Positions 62,889 to 64,000 of a DNA stretch of 64,000 bases are shown piece after piece. Below the pieces are notes generated by a model. It was not told the DNA's origin. It was given only the letters and a program-made list of their open reading frames with translations, and searched no databases. The DNA is from an uncultured Lachnospiraceae bacterium (lineage in GTDB: Bacteria > Bacillota > Clostridia > Lachnospirales > Lachnospiraceae). The stretch is taken from positions 62,001-126,000 of the forward strand of contig CAMFDJ010000004.1 in the NCBI GenBank assembly GCA_945949085.1, given 5' to 3'. Position numbers and translations under genes: made by a program. Numbering within the stretch: position 1 is the first letter of the stretch; the number at the start of each line of letters is the position of its first letter.

Positions 62889-64000
62889 ATGGTTGTGAAG
62901 AAAAGAATCTTATCCTCTCTTTGTCTGTTATTATTGCTTTTTGCCTTTCTGTTGTCTCTTGGTTATGTACAAAAAAAGAGCGCAGACCGGCAATTTGAGG
63001 CGTTATCCGAAGAAATTCTCAAAAATTCCTATGAAAAAGACAGCTTAAGCCTCCACTTTGCTTTCAGTGATCCTGCTCAGTTTGGAATCGATGATTCCGA
63101 GGTTCAGCTACCCTGCTATGACCGCAACAGTTATCTGACACAGTCTGCCGAGACAAGACGTATCCTGTCCGCTCTCAAAGCGCTAAAAACTGACAAATTA
63201 TCGGCCGAGACAAGGGAAACCTATGAAATTCTGCAAAATGTCATGCAGAGTAATCTCAGGGGCGCAGACTACCCGTATTTTGAGGAGCCACTTTCCCCCA
63301 CCAACGGTATTCACTTTTCACTTCCGGTGCTTCTTTCGGAATATGCCATGAAAGAGGAAAAAGATGTGGAAAACTATCTGGTGTTACTTTCGCAGATCCC
63401 GGTCTACTTTGAGAGCCTTGGCGCTTATGAGAACGACAAGGCTGCCGCCGGTATGTTCATGGCCGCTGTGGACGCAGATACCGTGATCTCCCAATGTGAT
63501 TTTATGGCTTCTGAAAATGGGCGTGACCTCTACGCTGCCTGCTTTTCCGGACAGCTGAAAAATGTCTTTTCGCCGGACAGCAGGGAATATACCTTGTATA
63601 CAGACAGGCAGGCGCAGATCTTCGACACAAAGGTCGGACCGGCCTACCGGAAACTGGCTGACACACTCTTATTATTAAGAGATCCCAAAAAAGAACAACA
63701 GGGACTCTGCCGGTATGAAAAGGGACGTGACTATTATGAATACCGGATTCAGACGCTGATCGGCACAGATAAAAGCTGTGAGAAAATGACAGAAATTCTC
63801 ATGAAACGCATTGCCAGCCTGTATAGGCAGCTTGCCTCGCTGCGAAAAGCGTGCGACCTGCCACTTGCTTCCGTCTCTTCATCTGCTCCGCAGAACGAGA
63901 GTGTGGCCAACGACATAAATGCCTACATACCCGCTCTGCAAAGAAATCTGAAGGCAGATTTTCCCGCACTGCCGACAAAAACCCCTGTGACAATCAAACA
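62889..64000 (+). CDS. DUF885-family protein, 3' end outside window
   Basis: The first 370 codons are visible. A signal-anchor (ILSSLCLLLLLFAFLLSLGYV) is followed by the pattern of DUF885 proteins (SLSLHFAFSDPAQFGIDD, GADYPYFEEPLSPTNGIHFSLPVLLSEYAM, YRIQTLIGTD). The family is a zincin-like, helical, membrane-associated group, and the expected HExxH should lie beyond the window. The start (ATG 62889 or GTG 62895) has no clear ribosome site. Confidence 0.8.
   Translation, partial: MVVKKRILSSLCLLLLLFAFLLSLGYVQKKSADRQFEALSEEILKNSYEKDSLSLHFAFSDPAQFGIDDSEVQLPCYDRNSYLTQSAETRRILSALKALKTDKLSAETRETYEILQNVMQSNLRGADYPYFEEPLSPTNGIHFSLPVLLSEYAMKEEKDVENYLVLLSQIPVYFESLGAYENDKAAAGMFMAAVDADTVISQCDFMASENGRDLYAACFSGQLKNVFSPDSREYTLYTDRQAQIFDTKVGPAYRKLADTLLLLRDPKKEQQGLCRYEKGRDYYEYRIQTLIGTDKSCEKMTEILMKRIASLYRQLASLRKACDLPLASVSSSAPQNESVANDINAYIPALQRNLKADFPALPTKTPVTIK

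Overview
The window looks like the chromosome of a low-to-moderate GC anaerobic Firmicute, most likely a Lachnospiraceae gut commensal (Roseburia/Agathobacter/Butyrivibrio-like). Reasons: YesM/YesN-type sensor kinases and AraC regulators beside sugar ABC transporters, a large Gram-positive-type SRP RNA, a T-box ahead of metG, an anaerobic NrdG-type activase, a split transketolase, strong AGGAGG ribosome sites with some TTG starts, and lipobox-bearing substrate-binding proteins. Family calls come from recognising motifs by eye; no search was run.

Layout. 0-13.6 kb is sugar uptake: the end of a CUT1 oligosaccharide transporter (permease and binding lipoprotein, with a divergent DUF624 protein), a complete multiple-monosaccharide CUT2 transporter (binding protein, ATPase, permease), and a three-component sensor of two membrane-anchored sugar-binding proteins, a LytS/YesM-like kinase and a YesN-like AraC regulator. 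14.3-28.4 kb holds a MutS2-like protein without Smr domain and a large cluster: a zincin-like protein, an unknown protein, two CbbX/SpoVK-like AAA+ proteins, a WYL-domain regulator, a MoxR ATPase, an unknown helical protein and a DUF2201/VWA protein. A perfect 18-bp palindrome lies in the divergent promoter of the regulator. 28.5-33.6 kb has a GH5-CBM lipoprotein bracketed by two near-identical terminators, a PAS-GGDEF protein, decayed gene pieces and two acetyltransferases.

34.04-39.91 kb is a small integrated element bounded by 13-bp direct repeats, one of them the 3' end of tRNA-Gly(GCC), with a tyrosine recombinase next to the tRNA. Its cargo is two SPASM radical SAM enzymes, translationally coupled, divergent from two small membrane-anchored proteins. 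The second of these has an SH3b domain and a C-terminal tail of alternating Cys and Asp. This is the best candidate for an undescribed system: a cell-surface protein whose tail is crosslinked by the paired radical SAM enzymes.

40-64 kb is mostly housekeeping: three tRNAs, an EAL protein, a PhoB/PhoR-like pair with a Na/Pi cotransporter, split transketolase, a fucose/arabinose-isomerase-family enzyme with a divergent LacI regulator and two matching operators, SRP RNA, a GNAT-TadA fusion, an NrdG-like activase, a CdaR-type regulator, an MsmX/UgpC ATPase (a plausible motor for the CUT1 system at the left edge), a DUF1002 protein, a lipase-like hydrolase, metG with its T-box, and the start of a DUF885 protein.
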